From positions 1 through 64,000 of the forward strand of contig UBYX01000005.1 of NCBI GenBank assembly GCA_900469955.1: a DNA stretch of 64,000 nt. The letters run 5' to 3'. This stretch comes from Hyphomicrobiales bacterium (GTDB lineage: Bacteria > Pseudomonadota > Alphaproteobacteria > Rhizobiales > Rhizobiaceae). The notes beneath the pieces were generated by a model. That model was not told the origin of the DNA. It worked only from the letters and a program-made list of their open reading frames with translations, and ran no database searches. Below are positions 37,616 through 46,834 of this stretch, one piece after another; the first letter of the stretch is position 1; each line of letters begins with the position of its first letter. The translations under genes were made by a program, and so were the position numbers.

Positions 37616-37778
37616 CGGCAACGGGAGGGGCTAAGAGAGAATGCGGTGCGAGCTTTATGCTCAATGCCGCGGCTGCCCCCGCAACTGTAGGCGGCGAGCC
37701 ATTGCCACCGAGCCACTGGAAAATCCGGGAAGGCAGGCAAATGGCGGCGACCCGCGAGCCAGGAGACCTGCCGTTGGA
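37616..37778 (+). promoter_or_regulatory. Cobalamin riboswitch controlling DUF1636-cobW-cobN operon
   Basis: On the plus strand: AAGAGAGAATGCGGTGCG, CCGCGGCTGCCCCCGCAACTGT, GGCGGCGAGCC, GAGCCACTGGAAAATCCGGG, AAGGCAGG and CGAGCCAGGAGACCTGCC. CAACGG (37619-37624) can pair with CCGTTG (37771-37776) as the closing P1 stem. It is back to back with the minus-strand element, about 105 bp apart. A perfect AAAGGGAC/GTCCCTTT hairpin (37598-37614) lies just upstream. Confidence 0.95.
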
Positions 37779-37796
37779 TTTGTAAGCTTCGCCGGG

Positions 37797-37870
37797 CGGG
37801 GTGCTCCGGAGGAAGTGGTGTCATTCACGGCAGATGGGCTTTGCTTTTCTGCTCCGCGCCCCGATTTTTT
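37797..37870 (+). terminator. Possible terminator of the plus-strand cobalamin riboswitch
   Basis: CGGGGTG (37797-37803) can pair with CGCCCCG (37857-37863, one G-U), followed at once by ATTTTTT. The loop is large and could fold further. Position between riboswitch and first gene fits a B12-dependent transcription stop; alternative folds are possible. Confidence 0.45.
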
Positions 37871-37893
37871 GAACCCGGCGGTAACGCGGCTGA

Positions 37894-38298
37894 ATGATGA
37901 GCGACGATCAAAAAGACCATCCCGACGACATCGGCGTGACGATCTTCGTCTGCACGAACTGCCGCGACGAAGCCGATCCCGACATCCGTCCCGGCCTGCA
38001 AATGATCGCGGCGCTCAAGGAGGCGACGGCCGGCAAGCCGCTGTACGTCAAGCCGGTGACCTGTCTTGCCAATTGTGAAAAAAGCCCGAGTGCCGCCTTC
38101 AACCATCGGACCGGCTGGTCCTATGTGTTCGGTCATCTGACGCTGGAGAATGTCGACGACATCGTCGCCGGCGCGATGATGCTGGCAGAAGACGAGCGCG
38201 GCTTCCTTCCCCTTCGCGGCCGTCCCGCCTGCCTGCGCGGCAAGGGCATGACGGCCCGCATCCCACCCTTTCATCATCACGAGGACATGCCTTCATGA
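37894..38298 (+). CDS. DUF1636 family protein (ferredoxin-like, cobalamin-associated)
   Basis: A 134-residue protein with thioredoxin-like-ferredoxin spacing of cysteines: FVCTNCRDE near residue 19 and VTCLANCEKSP near residue 56, plus a further cysteine and a His-rich tail PPFHHHED. DUF1636 members are nearly always encoded with cobW/cobN under B12 riboswitches and are thought to bind metal or an Fe-S cluster, function unproven. Tandem ATGs at 37894 and 37897; stop overlaps cobW ATG (ATGA). Confidence 0.85.
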   Translation: MMSDDQKDHPDDIGVTIFVCTNCRDEADPDIRPGLQMIAALKEATAGKPLYVKPVTCLANCEKSPSAAFNHRTGWSYVFGHLTLENVDDIVAGAMMLAEDERGFLPLRGRPACLRGKGMTARIPPFHHHEDMPS

Positions 38299-39350
38299 GC
38301 GTCAATTTCGCCCCGGCTACTAATTTTGGGCGCGTTCCCTGCACCGTCGTCACCGGATTCCTCGGCGCCGGGAAGACCACGCTGATCCGCAATCTGATCG
38401 AAAAGCTGGACGGCAAGCGGCTGGCGATTATCGTCAACGAATTCGGCGATGTCGGCATCGACGGCGAGGTGCTAAAGGGCTGCGGCATCGAGACCTGCCC
38501 GGAAGACAACATCATCGAACTCGCCAACGGCTGCATCTGCTGCACGGTGGCAGACGACTTCGTGCCCGCGATCGATCAGATCCTCTCCCGCGAGCCGCGC
38601 GTCGATCATATCCTCATCGAAACCTCCGGCCTTGCTCTGCCGAAGCCACTTGTCCAGGCCTTCCAATGGCCTGACGTCAAGGCGCGGGTGACGGTGGACG
38701 GCGTGATTGCCGTGGTGGATGGCCTGGCACTCGCCGAAGGCCGGGTGGCGGACGATCACGACGCGCTGGAGGCCCAACGCCAGGCGGATGGCTCGATCGA
38801 CCACGACGATCCGGTCGAGGAAGTGTTCGAGGACCAAGTAGCCTGCGCCGACATGATCGTCCTGACCAAGACCGACCTTCTGGACGTGGACGGGCTCGCC
38901 ACAGCAAGAGATCGCGTCGCCGCGCATCTGCCGCGGGCTGTAAAGATCGTATCGGCCGCCAATGGCGCGATCGACCCGGCCGTGCTGATCGGCCTTGGCC
39001 TCGCCGTCGAAGACGATATCGAGAACCGCAAGACCCATCATGACGACGAACTCGATCACGACCATGACGATTTCGACAGTTTCGTCGTCGATCTCCCGGC
39101 AGTTTCCGACGCCGAAGGGCTTGCAGCGCGTATCTCCGCGACGGCGGAAGCGGAAAACGTTCTGCGCATAAAAGGCTTTGTGGAAGTCGCGGATAAGCCG
39201 ATGCGCCTGCAGGTCCAGGCGGTAGGATCGCGCGTGAACCATTATTTCGACCGCGCCTGGGCGCCCGGCGAGACCCGTCAGAGCCGCCTCGTCGTGATCG
39301 GTGAAAAGGGAATCGACCGCGAAGCGATCGAAAGAATGCTGGCCGCATAA
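38295..39350 (+). CDS. cobW: CobW GTPase, cobalt chaperone
   Basis: A 351-residue G3E GTPase thought to deliver cobalt to the CobNST chelatase. P-loop GFLGAGKTT at residues 21-29, metal site GCICCTV (CxCC) near residue 80, TKTDLLD (base recognition) near residue 195, a His/Asp-rich linker (HHDDELDHDHDDFD) and the CobW C-terminal domain. Coupled to the gene before it by ATGA and 15 bp before cobN. Confidence 0.95.
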   Translation: MSVNFAPATNFGRVPCTVVTGFLGAGKTTLIRNLIEKLDGKRLAIIVNEFGDVGIDGEVLKGCGIETCPEDNIIELANGCICCTVADDFVPAIDQILSREPRVDHILIETSGLALPKPLVQAFQWPDVKARVTVDGVIAVVDGLALAEGRVADDHDALEAQRQADGSIDHDDPVEEVFEDQVACADMIVLTKTDLLDVDGLATARDRVAAHLPRAVKIVSAANGAIDPAVLIGLGLAVEDDIENRKTHHDDELDHDHDDFDSFVVDLPAVSDAEGLAARISATAEAENVLRIKGFVEVADKPMRLQVQAVGSRVNHYFDRAWAPGETRQSRLVVIGEKGIDREAIERMLAA

Positions 39351-39365
39351 AGGCTGAAGAGAAGG

Positions 39366-42300
39366 ATGCATATACTCGCCACCACATCGTCGTCGCTCGA
39401 CGACCTGATCGAACCGGTCGACCTTAACCAGTCGCCGGCCGATGTGTTGGTGCTATCGTTTTCCGGCAGCGATCTGAACGGTATCGCTACCGCTTGGCAC
39501 GAAAATCAGCCGAGCCTGCGACTGGCCAATCTTTCCGACCTTCGCCACCCGATGTCCGTCGATCTATGGATAGAAAAGACGGCTGCGCATGCTCGTGTCA
39601 TCCTCGTGCGCATCCTCGGCGGCTATGACCGCTGGGCCTATGGCGTGGAAGAGCTTTCCCGGCTGGCGCGACGTAACAAGATTGCTCTGGCGCTGCTGCC
39701 CGGCGAATGCAGCATCCGCGACGATCGGTTGGCCGCGGCATCGACGGTCTCGGATGAGGCGCTTGCCGGAATCCTCGCCTGTTTTCGCGAAGGCGGGCCG
39801 GAAAATATGCGGCTTCTGACACGGCGGCTGACAGCGCTCGCAACCGGAGACACCGAAGCGCTGTCGCAAGCGATACCTGTGCCGAAGGCTGGATTTTACA
39901 AGCCGGGGCACGGCATCGTCGAGGCGAGCGAACTGCTGATGGGTGTCGCTGCGGGTTCGCCGCGCCTGCCGATCCTTTTCTACCGTTCCATGCTGCTCGC
40001 CAATGACGCGGCGCCGATCGATGCAATGTTCGAAGCGCTGGCTGCACGCGGCTTCGCGCCGGTTCCGATCTTCGTCAGCGGTTTGAAGGATGCAGATGCG
40101 GTCGCTTTTGTAGAACAGGCAATAGCTGAACAAGAGCCGGCCGCGATCATCGCAACCACAGCCTTTGCCAGCAGCGTCGATGAAAAGGGCGAGACGCTGT
40201 TTGACCGGGCCGGCGTTCCCGTCTTCCAGGTCGTGATCGCCACGACCCGGCGAGAGGGCTGGGCGGAAGGTCGGCGCGGCCTGAATCCTGCAGACCTCGC
40301 CATGCATGTCGTCTTGCCGGAACTGGATGGCCGCATTCTCGCCGGCGCAATCTCCTTCAAGGCTGGTGACAATTCCGCCAATCTGGTCAATCAACCTGAA
40401 CCGGATCGGGTGGAACAGGTGGCCGATCGCATTTCCACCTTTCTACGCCTGAAACGGACGGCACGGGCAGAGCGCAAGATCGTCATCCTTCTACCTGACT
40501 ACCCAAGCGCGCCTGGACGAACCGGCTATGCCGTCGGCCTCGACGTACCGCAAAGCGTACTGTCGATGCTGCGGCAGTTTTCCTTAGCCGGCTACTCCGT
40601 TTCGAATATTCCGGAGACGGCGAGAGATCTCCTGAATCGTGTGTCGGGGAAAGCCGGCGCCTATCCGCTCGCCGCCTATCGTTCGTCACCCGCCTCCGAA
40701 GCCGCCTGGGGCTTGCCTGAGATGGACGAGGATGTGGAAAACGGTGCCTACCGCTTCCGAGCGGCGCATTTCGGCAACATCACCGTGGCCCTCGCGCCGG
40801 ACCGCGGCCGCAATGCCGATCGTCGTGCGGACTATCACGACCCCGATCTTCCGCCCCGCCATGCACTGATCGCCTTCGGCCGGTGGATGCGCGAGACGGT
40901 CGGGGCTCACGCTGTCGTCCATGTCGGCGCGCATGGCACGCTCGAATGGCTGCCGGGCAAGACGGTGGCACTGTCGAAAGATTGTTTTCCGGAGATCGTC
41001 ACCGGCGGCCTGCCGGTTGTCTATCCTTTCATCGTTTCCAATCCCGGCGAGGCGGCAGTCGCCAAGCGCCGGATTTCGGCCGTTACCATCGGGCACCTGC
41101 CCCCCGTTCTAACCGGCGCCGGCCTGTCGGATGAGCAGAAAAAGCTCGAACTGCTGGTCGATGAATACGCGCAGGCAGACGGTCTGGATCGGCGGCGGCG
41201 GGACCGGCTGGCGAAGCTGATCGTCGAGACCGCCCGCGACACGGGCCTGGCAACCGAGGCCGGCGTTTCCCGCCGCGACGATCCCGATGCGGCTCTTCCC
41301 CGAATCGACGCCTTTCTTTGCGACCTTAAGGACTTTGCGATCAAGGACGGCCAGCACGTCTTCGGGCAGATCGCACCTGGCGATGACGATCCATTGCGGA
41401 TCCGGAGCGCCGAGGCTGAGCGGCAGGCATTGCTCGACGCGCTGGACGGAAGACACATCCGCACCGGCCCCTCGGGCGCACCGGCGCGCGGTCGCCTCGA
41501 TGTGATGCCGACCGGACGCAACCTTTTCGCCAGCGATCCCCGCACCCTGCCGACGCCCACCGCCTTTGAACTGGGAAAACGCGCAGCCGACGAAATCCTG
41601 CGCCGTTACCTGCAGGATCATGGCGACTGGCCAAAAAACCTCGTCTTCGATCTCTGGGGCAGCGCGTCCCTCAGAAGCGGCGGCGAGGAAGTGGCGCAGG
41701 TGCTCGCCTTGATGGGCGCAAGGCCGGTGCAGGATACCGCGACCGGCCGGGTGACCGGGATCGAAGTTCTGCCCCCCGCTCAGCTCGGTCGCCCTCGCAT
41801 CGACGTAACGCTCAGGATCTCCGGGCTCTTCCGCGACATGTTCCCGGCTCTGATCGCTTTGCTCGACGCCGCCATGCGCGCAATTGCCGCGCGGGAAGAA
41901 GCACCGGGCGACAATCCCCTGGCCGAAGAGGCACGGAAACTCGGCCAAGTGCCGCCGCGTATCTTCGGTTCAGCGCCCGGCACCTACGGTTCCGGCATCG
42001 AGGAAAAGCTGGCCGACGGCACCTGGGTTGAACGCGAGGAGCTTGGCCGCATCTATCTCGATGCCGCCAGCCACGCTTTCGGCGGCGCCGAGGGTGAAGC
42101 ATTTCAGGTGCCTGGAAAATTTGCCGGACAAGTCGAATCGGCCGACCTGCTCGTCCATAGCGGAGACGATCCGGGCCGCGACCTGCTGGACGGTTCCGCC
42201 GACGTCGCTTTCATCGGTGGCTTCTCGGCGGCTGTGGCCGCCCTCGGCGGCAAGGCGGATGTCATCGCTCTCGACACGACCGATCCGCAGAAACCGAAAG

Positions 42301-42656
42301 CTCGATCGATCTCCGAAGCCGTGACCCGCGTGGTCCGGGCTCGCGCCGTCAATCCGCGCTTCATCGCCGGTCAGATGCGTCACGGCCCCCGCGGCGCGGC
42401 CGAACTGGTCGAGACCGTGGACCGGCTGATTGGTTTTGCGGAGACGACCCGAGCCATCCCGCAGTCGCTGATAGAAGCAACCTATGACGCCTATATCGGT
42501 GACGAAAAGGTTCGCGATTTCCTGATTAGCCAGAACCCGGAAGGCTTGCGCCATATGGGCGAACGCTTCCGCTCCGCGCTTCGACGGGGGCTTTGGCATC
42601 CGCGCCGCAACGCTGTGGATGCGGAGCTCGAAATGCTGGCAAGGGAGGTCGCATGA
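39366..42656 (+). CDS. cobN: Cobaltochelatase subunit CobN, short form
   Basis: Large subunit of the ATP-dependent CobNST enzyme that inserts cobalt into hydrogenobyrinic a,c-diamide. It has 1096 residues, shorter than the ~1270-residue Pseudomonas denitrificans protein, but key blocks are there: VHVGAHGTLEWLPGKTVALS (near residue 520), PVVYPFIVSNPGEAAVAKRR and FDLWGSASLRSGGEEVAQ. Nothing suggests a frameshift. cobS and cobT are not in this window and must lie elsewhere. The stop overlaps the cobG start (ATGA). Confidence 0.93.
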   Translation: MHILATTSSSLDDLIEPVDLNQSPADVLVLSFSGSDLNGIATAWHENQPSLRLANLSDLRHPMSVDLWIEKTAAHARVILVRILGGYDRWAYGVEELSRLARRNKIALALLPGECSIRDDRLAAASTVSDEALAGILACFREGGPENMRLLTRRLTALATGDTEALSQAIPVPKAGFYKPGHGIVEASELLMGVAAGSPRLPILFYRSMLLANDAAPIDAMFEALAARGFAPVPIFVSGLKDADAVAFVEQAIAEQEPAAIIATTAFASSVDEKGETLFDRAGVPVFQVVIATTRREGWAEGRRGLNPADLAMHVVLPELDGRILAGAISFKAGDNSANLVNQPEPDRVEQVADRISTFLRLKRTARAERKIVILLPDYPSAPGRTGYAVGLDVPQSVLSMLRQFSLAGYSVSNIPETARDLLNRVSGKAGAYPLAAYRSSPASEAAWGLPEMDEDVENGAYRFRAAHFGNITVALAPDRGRNADRRADYHDPDLPPRHALIAFGRWMRETVGAHAVVHVGAHGTLEWLPGKTVALSKDCFPEIVTGGLPVVYPFIVSNPGEAAVAKRRISAVTIGHLPPVLTGAGLSDEQKKLELLVDEYAQADGLDRRRRDRLAKLIVETARDTGLATEAGVSRRDDPDAALPRIDAFLCDLKDFAIKDGQHVFGQIAPGDDDPLRIRSAEAERQALLDALDGRHIRTGPSGAPARGRLDVMPTGRNLFASDPRTLPTPTAFELGKRAADEILRRYLQDHGDWPKNLVFDLWGSASLRSGGEEVAQVLALMGARPVQDTATGRVTGIEVLPPAQLGRPRIDVTLRISGLFRDMFPALIALLDAAMRAIAAREEAPGDNPLAEEARKLGQVPPRIFGSAPGTYGSGIEEKLADGTWVEREELGRIYLDAASHAFGGAEGEAFQVPGKFAGQVESADLLVHSGDDPGRDLLDGSADVAFIGGFSAAVAALGGKADVIALDTTDPQKPKARSISEAVTRVVRARAVNPRFIAGQMRHGPRGAAELVETVDRLIGFAETTRAIPQSLIEATYDAYIGDEKVRDFLISQNPEGLRHMGERFRSALRRGLWHPRRNAVDAELEMLAREVA

Positions 42657-43966
42657 CGGCTCTCTCGCTCAACCGGACGACCACGGACATGCGGCGCGGC
42701 GCCTGCCCTGCGCTTTCCGCGCCAATGATGACCGGCGACGGTTTGCTTGCCCGCGTGGCGCTGACCGATGCGATATCGCCTCGGCAACTGGCCGATCTCT
42801 GCCGGCTTGCCCGCATCCATGGCAACGGCATTCTCGACATTTCCGCCCGCGGCAACCTGCAAATTCGGGGGCTGAGTGAGGCATCCGCATCTTTGCTCGA
42901 AGGCGACGTGCGAGCCCTGAACCTGCCGCTGCGCGAAGGGCTTGCGGTGGAAACACCGCCGCTTGCGGGCCGGGACGATACCGAGATCGCCGATCCGCAC
43001 CCGATTGCGGACGCTATTCGACTAGGCGCACGCGATATGGCGGGTCTGGCGCCCAAAATGTCGGTGGTTGTGGATGGGCATGGCCGGTTGCGGCTTTCCC
43101 ATCTTCTGGCGGATATCCGCCTGGTGGCCGTGACGACGGGCGATGATATCGGCTGGAAGCTCCTCCTGGGCGGTTCGGAAACATCCGCCGGCATATTCGC
43201 CGTGCTTTCCGAAGCTGACGCTGTTTCGGCGGCGCTCGATCTGCTTGAAAAGCTCGCTGCCATGGGGAACGGAGCCCGGGGACGTGATCTGGCGGTCAAC
43301 CTCCCGCGTGAAGGCGGCGACCTCCCGACCACCTCTCCATTCGACCTGTTTGCGCTTGCCGACGGACTCCATGCCGTCGGGGTCGGCCCTGCCTTTGCCC
43401 AGTCAAAAGCCGAGGATGTCATTGCGCTTTGCCTGGCGGCCGAACAGCTCGGAATCCGGCTCGTGAAGCCGGCCCTGGATCATTCCCTGCTGTTTTTCGG
43501 CGGCAGCCGGGCATGCGAAGCTCTCGCGCTCTTCGCCGCAGAAAACGGCTTCATCACGTCGGCGGCCGATCCCCGCGGTCATATAGCGGCCTGCCCAGGC
43601 AATCCGGCTTGCCGGTCGGCAACGATCGCCACTCATGATGTGGCTGGCGAGGCCGGCGGCGAATGGGCCGATCTGCTTGATGGATCGTTCAAGCTGCACA
43701 TCTCCGGCTGCCCGAAAGGCTGCGCCCATCCGGAACCGACGGCACTTGCCCTCTGCGGCACCCCTGCTGGCCTTTCGTTGATCGCCCAAGGGAAAGCGAC
43801 CGATTTACCCTTTGCCGACATCAAAATTGCCGATACCAAAGCCACGCTTCGCCGCCTTGCCGATCTCGTCAGATCGGAAAAGCGCGCGGGGGAAAATTCT
43901 GCTGCTTGCCTTGCCCGGCTCGGGACCGACCGGCTCGCCGCAGCAGCCATGTCAGGACGACCATGA
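42653..43966 (+). CDS. cobG: Precorrin-3B synthase
   Basis: Oxygen-dependent Fe-S enzyme that hydroxylates precorrin-3A at C20 and forms the gamma-lactone, the defining step of the aerobic B12 route. It has 437 residues of the sulfite/nitrite reductase family: two ferredoxin-like halves, with cluster cysteines in AACPGNPACRSA and SGCPKGCAHP near the C-terminus. Start ATG 42653 overlaps the cobN stop; the frame is open to 42593 within cobN. Presence of cobG marks an aerobic lifestyle. Confidence 0.93.
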   Translation: MTALSLNRTTTDMRRGACPALSAPMMTGDGLLARVALTDAISPRQLADLCRLARIHGNGILDISARGNLQIRGLSEASASLLEGDVRALNLPLREGLAVETPPLAGRDDTEIADPHPIADAIRLGARDMAGLAPKMSVVVDGHGRLRLSHLLADIRLVAVTTGDDIGWKLLLGGSETSAGIFAVLSEADAVSAALDLLEKLAAMGNGARGRDLAVNLPREGGDLPTTSPFDLFALADGLHAVGVGPAFAQSKAEDVIALCLAAEQLGIRLVKPALDHSLLFFGGSRACEALALFAAENGFITSAADPRGHIAACPGNPACRSATIATHDVAGEAGGEWADLLDGSFKLHISGCPKGCAHPEPTALALCGTPAGLSLIAQGKATDLPFADIKIADTKATLRRLADLVRSEKRAGENSAACLARLGTDRLAAAAMSGRP

Positions 43967-44592
43967 ACAGCTACGACTATATCCGCGAAGGCGACGCCAT
44001 CTATGAAAAGTCCTTTGCGATCATTCGCGAAGAGGCCGACCTCTCGTCGTTTTCGGGCGATCAGGCCGAGATTGCGGTGCGCATGATCCACGCCTGCGGG
44101 CTCGTGGAAGCAGCCGCGCATTTTCGCTTTTCGAAGGACTTTGTGACCCGGGCGCGCGGGGCGCTGCATGCGGGCAAGCCGATCTATTGCGATGCCGAGA
44201 TGGTGGCGCACGGCATCACCCGGACGCGTCTGCCGGCACACAACGAGGTGATCTGCACGCTCCGCGACAGCCGCACGATCGAGCTTGCGAAAACGATCGG
44301 CAATACCCGGTCTGCCGCCGCCCTCGACCTGTGGGACGAGATGGATGGCGCATTGGTGGCGATCGGCAACGCGCCGACTGCGCTTTTCCGCCTCCTTGAA
44401 ATGCTGGATGCCGGGGCGCCGCGCCCTGCTGCGATCATCGGCATGCCGGTCGGTTTCGTAGGCGCCGCCGAATCCAAGGAAGCGCTGATGGAAACGACGC
44501 TCGGCATTCCCTTTGCCGTCGTACGCGGCCGCTTGGGCGGTTCGGCGATGACCGCGGCCTGCGTCAACGCGCTCGCGAGGGCAGGGCTTTGA
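43963..44592 (+). CDS. cobH: Precorrin-8X methylmutase
   Basis: Moves the C11 methyl to C12 to give hydrogenobyrinate. It has 209 residues with the catalytic histidine in VRMIHACGL near residue 43, and PVGFVGAAESKEAL and GRLGGSAMTAACVNA, all typical of CobH/CbiC. ATGA overlap with cobG fixes the start. Confidence 0.96.
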   Translation: MNSYDYIREGDAIYEKSFAIIREEADLSSFSGDQAEIAVRMIHACGLVEAAAHFRFSKDFVTRARGALHAGKPIYCDAEMVAHGITRTRLPAHNEVICTLRDSRTIELAKTIGNTRSAAALDLWDEMDGALVAIGNAPTALFRLLEMLDAGAPRPAAIIGMPVGFVGAAESKEALMETTLGIPFAVVRGRLGGSAMTAACVNALARAGL

Positions 44593-45341
44593 ACGCGGCG
44601 ATCCTCAAAGGCAGACTGACTGGCGTCGGCACCGGACCGGGCGATCCGGAGCTCCTGACGCTGAAAGCGGTCCGCGCCATCAACGAAGCTGATGTGATCG
44701 CCTTCTTCTGCAAGAAAGGCAGCACCGGCAACGGTCGTGCTATCGTGGAGGCCCATATCCGTTCCGGGACACTGGAGCTGCCGCTCGTTTATCCGGTCAC
44801 AGTGGAAACGAACAAGGACGAGGCGGATTACCGCGGTCCTATCGCCGATTTCTTCGATCGCTCGGCCGAAGAGATCGCCGCACATCTCGATGCGGGCAAG
44901 AACGTGGCCGTGCTGAGCGAAGGAGATCCGCTATTCTATGGCTCCTACATGCATCTGCATGTGCGGCTCAGCGGCCGGTATCAGGCTGACGTGATCGCCG
45001 GCGTCACGGCCATGTCCGGTTGCTGGTCTATGACCGGGTTGCCGCTTGTCCAGGGCGACGACATCCTCAGCGTGCTGCCCGGCACACTGCCGGAAGACAA
45101 ACTGGTCGAGCGACTGAAGGACACGGACGGCGCAGTGATCATGAAGGTCGGGCGCAATCTTCCGAAGATCCGTCGGGCGCTCGCATCGGTCGGCAAGCTG
45201 TCGGGCGCGCTCTACGTGGAACGCGGCACCATGGCGAATGGTGCGGCCCAGAAACTTGAAGATCGCGACCAGAGCCCCGCACCTTATTTTTCCATTGTCC
45301 TCGTACCCGGCTGGAAGACGCGCCCCGGAGTGGATCGATGA
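44589..45341 (+). CDS. cobI: Precorrin-2 C20-methyltransferase
   Basis: SAM-dependent methylation of precorrin-2. It has 250 residues with the uroporphyrin-methyltransferase fold: GVGTGPGDPELLTLKAVRAI at the start, VLSEGDPLFYGSYMH near residue 115, and PLVQGDDILSVLPGT. No ATG or GTG fits: the start is a TTG at 44589 overlapping the cobH stop as TTGA. The rare codon and stop-start overlap suggest its translation depends on cobH. Confidence 0.93.
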   Translation: MNAAILKGRLTGVGTGPGDPELLTLKAVRAINEADVIAFFCKKGSTGNGRAIVEAHIRSGTLELPLVYPVTVETNKDEADYRGPIADFFDRSAEEIAAHLDAGKNVAVLSEGDPLFYGSYMHLHVRLSGRYQADVIAGVTAMSGCWSMTGLPLVQGDDILSVLPGTLPEDKLVERLKDTDGAVIMKVGRNLPKIRRALASVGKLSGALYVERGTMANGAAQKLEDRDQSPAPYFSIVLVPGWKTRPGVDR

Positions 45342-46102
45342 GCGGAAAGCTGACCGTCGTCGGCCTCGGCCCGGGAAGTCCTGAACAGATGACACCGGAG
45401 GCGCTTGCAGCCGTTGCGGACGCAGGCGATTTTTTCGGATATTTTCCCTATATCGACCGCCTCGACCTTCGGCCGGACCAGCGGCGGCACGCGTCCGATA
45501 ATCGGGAGGAACTCGCCCGTGCGCGCGCAGCAATCGAAATGGCGGCGAAGGGCGGCAAGGTCTGCGTCGTTTCCGGAGGCGATCCGGGAGTTTTCGCCAT
45601 GGCGGCCGCAGTCTGCGAGGCGATCGACGAAGGGCCGGCCGAATGGCGCGACATCGACTTTTCCGTGGTGCCGGGGGTAACCGCCATGCTGGCGGTCGCT
45701 GCCAAGGCCGGAGCACCCCTTGGTCACGATTTCTGCGCCATCTCGCTTTCCAATAACCTGAAGCCCTGGGATCTCATCGAGAAACGCCTGATCGCGGCAG
45801 CGGAGGCGGGTTTCGTCATGGCCTTCTATAATCCGGTCAGCAAGGCCCGCCCACACCAATTGGGAGACGCCTTCGCGCTTCTTCGCCGCCATCTCCCCGG
45901 CGAAGTGCCTGTTATTTTTGGACGCGCCGCCGGTCGCCCGGATGAGGCAATCCGGATCGTGCCCCTGTCACAGGCCGAAAGCGGAATGGCCGACATGGCT
46001 ACCTGTGTTATCGTCGGAACCGCAGAAACCAAGCTGATCGAACGAGACGGGCGGCGCCCGCTCGTCTATTCGCCCCGTTACTTCAAGGGCGCCGGCGCAT
46101 GA
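45338..46102 (+). CDS. cobJ: Precorrin-3B C17-methyltransferase (ring contraction)
   Basis: Methylates C17 and contracts the ring of precorrin-3B to precorrin-4. It has 254 residues: LTVVGLGPGSPEQMTPEAL at the N-terminus, VVSGGDPGVFAMAAAV near residue 85, and HDFCAISLSNNLKPWDLIEKRL. Start overlaps the cobI stop (ATGA). Last gene of the run from DUF1636; its 3' end overlaps convergent cobK by 25 bp. Confidence 0.95.
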   Translation: MSGKLTVVGLGPGSPEQMTPEALAAVADAGDFFGYFPYIDRLDLRPDQRRHASDNREELARARAAIEMAAKGGKVCVVSGGDPGVFAMAAAVCEAIDEGPAEWRDIDFSVVPGVTAMLAVAAKAGAPLGHDFCAISLSNNLKPWDLIEKRLIAAAEAGFVMAFYNPVSKARPHQLGDAFALLRRHLPGEVPVIFGRAAGRPDEAIRIVPLSQAESGMADMATCVIVGTAETKLIERDGRRPLVYSPRYFKGAGA

Positions 46103-46833
46103 TCGAGCCACGCAAGCATAGCCTCGATGGTCTCGACGGACGGCACCTCCGGCAGGACCGGGCGGCGGACCATGATCACCCCAACACCAAGCTGTCTGGC
46201 AGCGGCGATCTTGCCGTAGCTCGACGGGCCGCCACTGTTTTTGGCGACGATCAACTCGATCCCGTGCTCCGCAAGCAGCCGCGCCTCGCTCGCCTCGGCA
46301 AAGGGGCCGCGCGACGTCAGGTAGATCGCATGCGGTACATCGAGCGGCGGCTCCACCGGATCGACGCTGCGGATCAGATAGCGATGCTGTGGCGCCGCTT
46401 CGAACGGCAGCAGTTCCTGCCGTCCGAGAGTCAGGAACACCTTACGAGGCGTCTCGCCCAACGCCCCGACGGCGCCTGTGATACTGTCGATCTCGATCCA
46501 CCGGTCACCGGCCTCTTGCGTCCAGGCAGGCCGCCGCAACGCAATGAGCGGTACATTCGCGAGCCCGGCGGCCTCGGCTGCGTTTCGCGAAATCTGCGCG
46601 GCGTAAGGATGAGTGGCGTCGATCAGGATGGTAACGGCTTTTTCTCTGATATAGGCGGCCATGCCCTCGCTTCCGCCGAAACCGCCCACCCGCACGGGAA
46701 CGGGCTGCTCGGCCGGTGCGCGCGTGCGGCCGGCAAGCGACAGCGTGGTGATGAAGCGCGGGTCGCCGGCAAGCCTCTCGGCCAGTTTTCTGGCCTCCGC
46801 CGTGCCGCCGAGAATGAGGATGGAGTGTAACAA
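46078..46833 (-). CDS. cobK: Precorrin-6A reductase
   Basis: NADPH-dependent reduction of the macrocycle of precorrin-6A. It has 251 residues: ILILGGTAEARKLAERLA at the N-terminus, IDATHPYAAQISRNAAEA near residue 95, and VAKNSGGPSSYGKIAAARQLGV near the end. No ATG fits; a TTG at 46833 has a strong GGAGG four bases before it. The open frame runs back to 47049, inside cobL. The TTG lies one base from the ATG of divergent cobL. Confidence 0.9.
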   Translation of the reverse strand: MLHSILILGGTAEARKLAERLAGDPRFITTLSLAGRTRAPAEQPVPVRVGGFGGSEGMAAYIREKAVTILIDATHPYAAQISRNAAEAAGLANVPLIALRRPAWTQEAGDRWIEIDSITGAVGALGETPRKVFLTLGRQELLPFEAAPQHRYLIRSVDPVEPPLDVPHAIYLTSRGPFAEASEARLLAEHGIELIVAKNSGGPSSYGKIAAARQLGVGVIMVRRPVLPEVPSVETIEAMLAWLDHAPAPLK

Positions 46834-46834
46834 G

